Assembly: GCA_031281945.1 (NCBI GenBank)
Contig: JAITER010000083.1
Coordinates: 29,799-93,798 of the forward strand
Direction of reading: 5' to 3'
Length of the DNA stretch: 64,000 bases
From: Spirochaetaceae bacterium
GTDB lineage: Bacteria; Spirochaetota; Spirochaetia; Treponematales; Breznakiellaceae
The notes under the pieces are model-generated. The model was not told the origin of the DNA, searched no databases, and saw nothing but the letters and a program-made list of their open reading frames with translations. A program made the translations under genes and the position numbers. Below are positions 61,109 through 64,000 of the stretch, in pieces (positions within the stretch are counted from its first letter, which is position 1; each line of letters begins with the position of its first letter).

Positions 61109-61894
61109 TCAAAATATCACCGAATATCCAGCGCCGCCCGCGCCCGCATCCTTTGTTTTTCTAACCTCGCGTTGCGCTTTTTTTTTGCGGGCTTTCTTCT
61201 CTTTCGCTTCGCTCTTATCAGGACCGCATAATTTTCCGCTTACCGCGTAAATAGCTATTTGCGTACGGTTTTTCAACCCAGCCTTCCCAAGAATGCTGGA
61301 AATGTAGTTGCGCACCGTGCCTTCCTGCAAGTTTAATTCGGAGGCTATTTGTATGTTGGAAAGCCCCCGGCCTACACAGGCGGATACTCTTAATTCCGGC
61401 GCGCTTAAAACAATAAGCTTCTGCGGGCTTTCGGCCAAAACTTCATTTTCTTTTTTTTCCGCCGGTTTTAACACATAATCCGAAAGTAAACAAAAAGCCT
61501 TAACCGCGACCGCCGCCCCTATATAAGGCGTTCCGTTTTTCACCGAAAGGCAAGCTTCCGCAGCCTGCTTTTCCGCTTCGTTACGGTTTATACTGCCGGG
61601 AACCCCGGAACGCACCAGGTTTAAAACAACGTCCTCATCTTCGCGGCTTGTTATAAAAATAATTTTGGTTTCCGGCGAACGGGTTTTTATCAAAGCGGAC
61701 AATTTAGACGAATCTAAACCGGAAACCCCAAATTGAATCAATGCGACGTCCGGTTTCCATTCTTTTGTAAGGCTTAAAATATCGTAATAATCTTTGCCGT
61801 CTCCGCAAACCTCAAATCCTCTTTGAATAGAAAGAACGGACTTCATCCGGCTTACAAAGCCGGCGTCCTCATCAATAATAACGATTTTTGTCAT
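61109..61894 (-). CDS. NarL-type response regulator with degenerate receiver
   Basis: A 261-residue DNA-binding regulator. The receiver-like domain (about 1-125) keeps the acidic pocket (IIDEDAG, residues 6-12), but the phospho-acceptor position is Gln 54 (DVALIQFGVSGLDS) and the conserved Lys is replaced (SINRNEAE). A LuxR/NarL helix-turn-helix follows (RVSACVGRGLSNIQIASELN; EGTVRNYISSILGKAGLKNR, about 170-215). The tail is Lys-rich (EKKARKKKAQREVRKTK). No histidine kinase is adjacent, consistent with phosphorylation-independent control. It is 15 bases upstream of the citrate synthase gene. Confidence 0.9.
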   Translation of the reverse strand: MTKIVIIDEDAGFVSRMKSVLSIQRGFEVCGDGKDYYDILSLTKEWKPDVALIQFGVSGLDSSKLSALIKTRSPETKIIFITSREDEDVVLNLVRSGVPGSINRNEAEKQAAEACLSVKNGTPYIGAAVAVKAFCLLSDYVLKPAEKKENEVLAESPQKLIVLSAPELRVSACVGRGLSNIQIASELNLQEGTVRNYISSILGKAGLKNRTQIAIYAVSGKLCGPDKSEAKEKKARKKKAQREVRKTKDAGAGGAGYSVIF

Positions 61895-62760
61895 TTTTTT
61901 CTCCTAATTATTATTAAATAAATTTAAAATTATTAAAAAAGCCGCGGAAAGCCCGCAGCCTTTAAAAACAAAAATTCCGCCCGGGCCAAAGCAAATCTTT
62001 TAGCCCGGGTTTTTCTTTACAAGTTTTCTCTGTTTTTTAGGGAAATGCCGATTAAACGGCGCGAAGCGTTTTGTGCCGTAAGTTTTTTAATAAATTCGTC
62101 CGAAAACGCAAAGCCTCAAATTTATGGTTTAGCTTTACGTTTATCTAAAACGGCAAAATACGCAATACTATCTATTGTTAAACGGCGCGGGTAAAACAAA
62201 AAAGCTTTAACAACGCCGCTAAAATAAAACATTTTTAGCGAAAAACCGGCATAAACTATACCCAACCGCAAAATAACACAAAACGCCATAAATTGGTTGT
62301 GCTTTTTTGCGCCTTTCTTTAGTTTAAAACCCGCCGCCAATAAATTCACGAATAAATCGCAAACCAGGCCGCTACATATTATAAAAACCGGACGCCTCGT
62401 TTAATAAATATAACAGTAAACGTTACAGACCTTCCGGAAAATTTCCCACAGATGAACTCATGTAAAAAAATAAGTATATTACTTTTGAAATAAAAAGTCA
62501 ATAGGTTGCGGTAATTTAATAAAATTTTAAAAGCCAAACTCTTTTTTACAAGGTTTTCGTTTAATAAAATCACCTGAACGCGGCGAAAACAATTGTTAGC
62601 CGCGCTCACGGCGTAAAAGCTTTCCCCCGCAATCCCTCGGTTTTAATAATTGTGAATAATTTTGATTGCAAAACAACGGAATTCGCCCAGCCGCCATGTG
62701 CGGTCAATTTCCGCCATGCCGCCAACGCCGCTTTCCCGCTTGATTAAGTTGTGGTGATTA
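61895..62760. other. Intergenic region of about 870 bases
   Basis: No convincing gene on either strand. It contains a hairpin CCCGGGC/GCCCGGG followed by five T residues on the plus strand (61980-62014), terminator-like but without an upstream plus-strand gene. The stretch from 62330 to 62580 is A/T-rich and could hold the promoter of the minus-strand regulator or old gene remains. Confidence 0.4.
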
Positions 62761-62847
62761 CGGAGCAGGGGGGATTCGAACCCCCGGAACCCTTGCGAGC
62801 TCAATGGTTTTCGAAACCATCTCCTTCAACCACTCGGACACCGCTCC
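62761..62847 (-). tRNA. tRNA-Ser (anticodon CGA)
   Basis: An 87-base class II tRNA. The acceptor GGAGCGG pairs with CTGCTCC and the anticodon stem ATGGT/ACCAT encloses CGA (62811-62813). It has a long variable arm and a T arm with GGTTCGAATCC. The discriminator is G, as expected for tRNA-Ser. Confidence 0.95.
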
Positions 62848-62871
62848 ATTCGCGCTTTACATAACTTAAAA

Positions 62872-62945
62872 TGAGGCTGACACGATTTGAACGTGCGGCC
62901 TTCAGATCCGCAATCTGACGCTCTATCCAACTGAGCTACAACCTC
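62872..62945 (-). tRNA. tRNA-Arg (anticodon GCG)
   Basis: A 74-base cloverleaf. The acceptor GAGGTTG pairs with CAGCCTC, the D arm contains TAGCTCAGTTGG, the anticodon stem TCAGA/TCTGA encloses GCG in loop TTGCGGA, and the T arm contains CGTTCAAATCG. An unmodified GCG anticodon is less common than ACG in bacteria. The discriminator is A. It is 24 bases from tRNA-Ser on the same strand. Confidence 0.9.
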
Positions 62946-63042
62946 AAGTTTAGTACGGCATTTATAACTTACTTTTATACAAAAGTCAAGGGCGTAATCT
63001 TACCTGTTCCAGCGGCGGCGGCGTTTTTCGTTGTTGGGCGCA

Positions 63043-63435
63043 TTTTTGCGGCGCGTAGCGCCGCAAAAACCGGGCTATACGCTCCAATTACCCATAAATC
63101 CGCTTGCCGGATTTATGGGTAATTCCGCTTATCCCTTGCGCATCTGGTGATAAGGCGCTGTATCTGATAAATAACGGACGAAGACCGTTTTTATCAGATA
63201 CAGCCAAACTTCAAGTGCGCACAGCGCACTTGAAGTTCAATCCCTTGCGCTTCAAAACAGAAAGTATTATTTTTCAGCGCCAAAGGCCGCACATCGCGGC
63301 CTTTGGAACGGGTTAATCCCTTGCGCATCTGGTGATAAGGCGCTGTATCTGATAAACAACGGACGAAGACCGTTTTTATCAGATACAGCCAAACTTCAAA
63401 TGCGCTACGCGCATTTGAAGTTCAATCCCTTGCGC
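63043..63435. repeat. Array of seven hairpins with a conserved ATCCCTTGCGC linker
   Basis: Perfect or near-perfect hairpins lie at 63043-63069, 63086-63124, 63158-63203, 63207-63237, 63280-63306, 63343-63388 and 63392-63422. ATCCCTTGCGC occurs at 63131, 63240, 63316 and 63425 between them. Stems include AATTACCCATAAATCCG, CTGTATCTGATAAA (twice), AACTTCAAGTGCGC, its variant AACTTCAAATGCGC with the compensating change in the other arm, and CCAAAGGCCGC. Arm identity is conserved within a hairpin but not between most of them. No coding content. Confidence 0.88.
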
Positions 63436-63475
63436 TTTACAGCGGTGCCGGCGTCCGGCTAATCCAGGGTGCGCC

Positions 63476-64000
63476 GACTCGCGTCTTGGTTGCCGCTGGG
63501 GGCTCCGCCCCCAGTTCCCCCGCCCGCCCCCAGCGTGCGAAACATTGAGCGCGTCCCGCCGTATCAGGCGGCCCAGCGCGGGGCCCGATAGCGGCTCGCG
63601 CCTTGGTCGCGGCTTTGGGGGCTCCGCCCCCCAAACGCCCCCGCTGGAAGGCCAAGGCCTCCCAGACCCACCAAAAGTTTGCGCACCGCTTTGTTTCATG
63701 CGGGCTTTTTCTTTGCCGCTACGCCCCGCAAAAACCGCCCCTTCCGCTCCAATTCCGCACCCGCTTTCGCGGCGGCGCCCGGCGGCCTCCGCCGGCGGCT
63801 CGCGCCTTGGTCGCCGCTGGGGGCTCCGCCCCCAGCCCCCGCTGGAAGGCCAAGGTCTCCCAGACCCACCGAAAGTTTGCGGCGCCGCTTTGTTTCATGC
63901 GGGCTTTTTCTTTGCCGCCCCCGCTTTCACGCCGCTACGCCCCGCAAAAACCGCGCCCCCGCTCCAATTCCACGTCCGCTTGCGCGGCCTCCGCCCCGCA
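63476..64000. repeat. GC-rich direct repeats with a GGGGGCTCCGCCCCC core
   Basis: A block of roughly 190 bases beginning CGGCTCGCGCCTTGGTCGC occurs at about 63593 and again at about 63796, running off the window. A partial relative starts at 63476. Each contains a palindrome on GGGGGCTCCGCCCCC, then CCGCTGGAAGGCCAAGG, CCCAGACCCACC, and CGCTTTGTTTCATGCGGGC. Frames reading through it are compositional artefacts. Confidence 0.82.

Noticed and set aside
62122..62609. Two minus-strand frames of about 75 codons
   Set aside because: A/T-rich, no ribosome-binding site, no recognisable sequence.
63043..63435. CRISPR array
   Set aside because: The recurring linker is short and irregularly spaced, the variable parts are palindromes, and no cas genes are present.
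63379..63699. Frames of 70-106 codons in the GC-rich right end
   Set aside because: Gly/Pro/Arg-rich translations of palindromic repeats; no start context.

Overview
The window looks like chromosome from a Treponema-like spirochaete, probably a gut species. The evidence is a PheRS alpha chain of the archaeal/spirochaetal type, two DUF115/Maf proteins (used in other spirochaetes and flagellates for flagellin glycosylation), TPR-rich periplasmic proteins, an mreBCD-mrdA-rodA operon ending in a TIGR03960-type radical SAM gene, a mitochondrial-like EF-G, and H2/one-carbon genes (a PAS-containing [FeFe]-hydrogenase-like sensor with a SpoIIE phosphatase, and a FchA-like cyclohydrolase) of the kind known from termite-gut treponemes. 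The genus is an inference; no 16S gene is present.

Layout. 1-2.5 kb: end of a Zn/Mn ABC transporter and a lipoprotein. 2.6-4.6 kb: trpBA (minus) behind a terminator-like hairpin. 4.9-9.0 kb: a GHMP kinase, a TPR protein and a TPR/NHL/vWA periplasmic protein. 9.1-12.1 kb: mnmE and pheS (minus). 12.3-14.7 kb: Na/Pi transporter and adk. 14.7-20.7 kb: two Maf proteins and a very acidic repeat protein (minus). 21.2-30.2 kb: the cell-shape operon (plus). 30.3-34.9 kb: a complete gokushovirus-like (Microviridae) prophage. 35-41 kb: comM, an HTH-PTS-IIA fusion, a small island bracketed by duplicated terminators, tRNA-Asn, metK, ridA. 41-61.9 kb: mostly minus-strand housekeeping and sensory genes. 62.7-64 kb: tRNA-Ser, tRNA-Arg and a dense field of hairpin and GC-rich repeats.

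The main discovery is the prophage. It carries six genes in one orientation (VP2 pilot, a 37-residue VP8-like basic protein, VP4 rolling-circle initiator, ORF5-like protein, VP1 major capsid, VP3 scaffold), all apparently intact and with no integrase. Both ends carry a dif-like sequence with a shared core, so integration by the host XerC/XerD recombinases is the likely mechanism. Genes left of the prophage are mainly on the plus strand and genes right of it mainly on the minus strand, as expected if the insertion site is the chromosome's dif/terminus. A hairpin inside the prophage matches the phiX174 nick site closely and is a good candidate for the rolling-circle origin.

Other points of note are two families of hairpin elements in which the stem sequence varies while linkers or tails are conserved (44.8-45.1 and 54.0 kb; 63.0-63.4 kb), an atypical gene of unknown function between 36-bp direct repeats next to tRNA-Asn, and a NarL-type regulator whose phospho-acceptor Asp is Gln. 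All family assignments are by eye; nothing was searched or computed.
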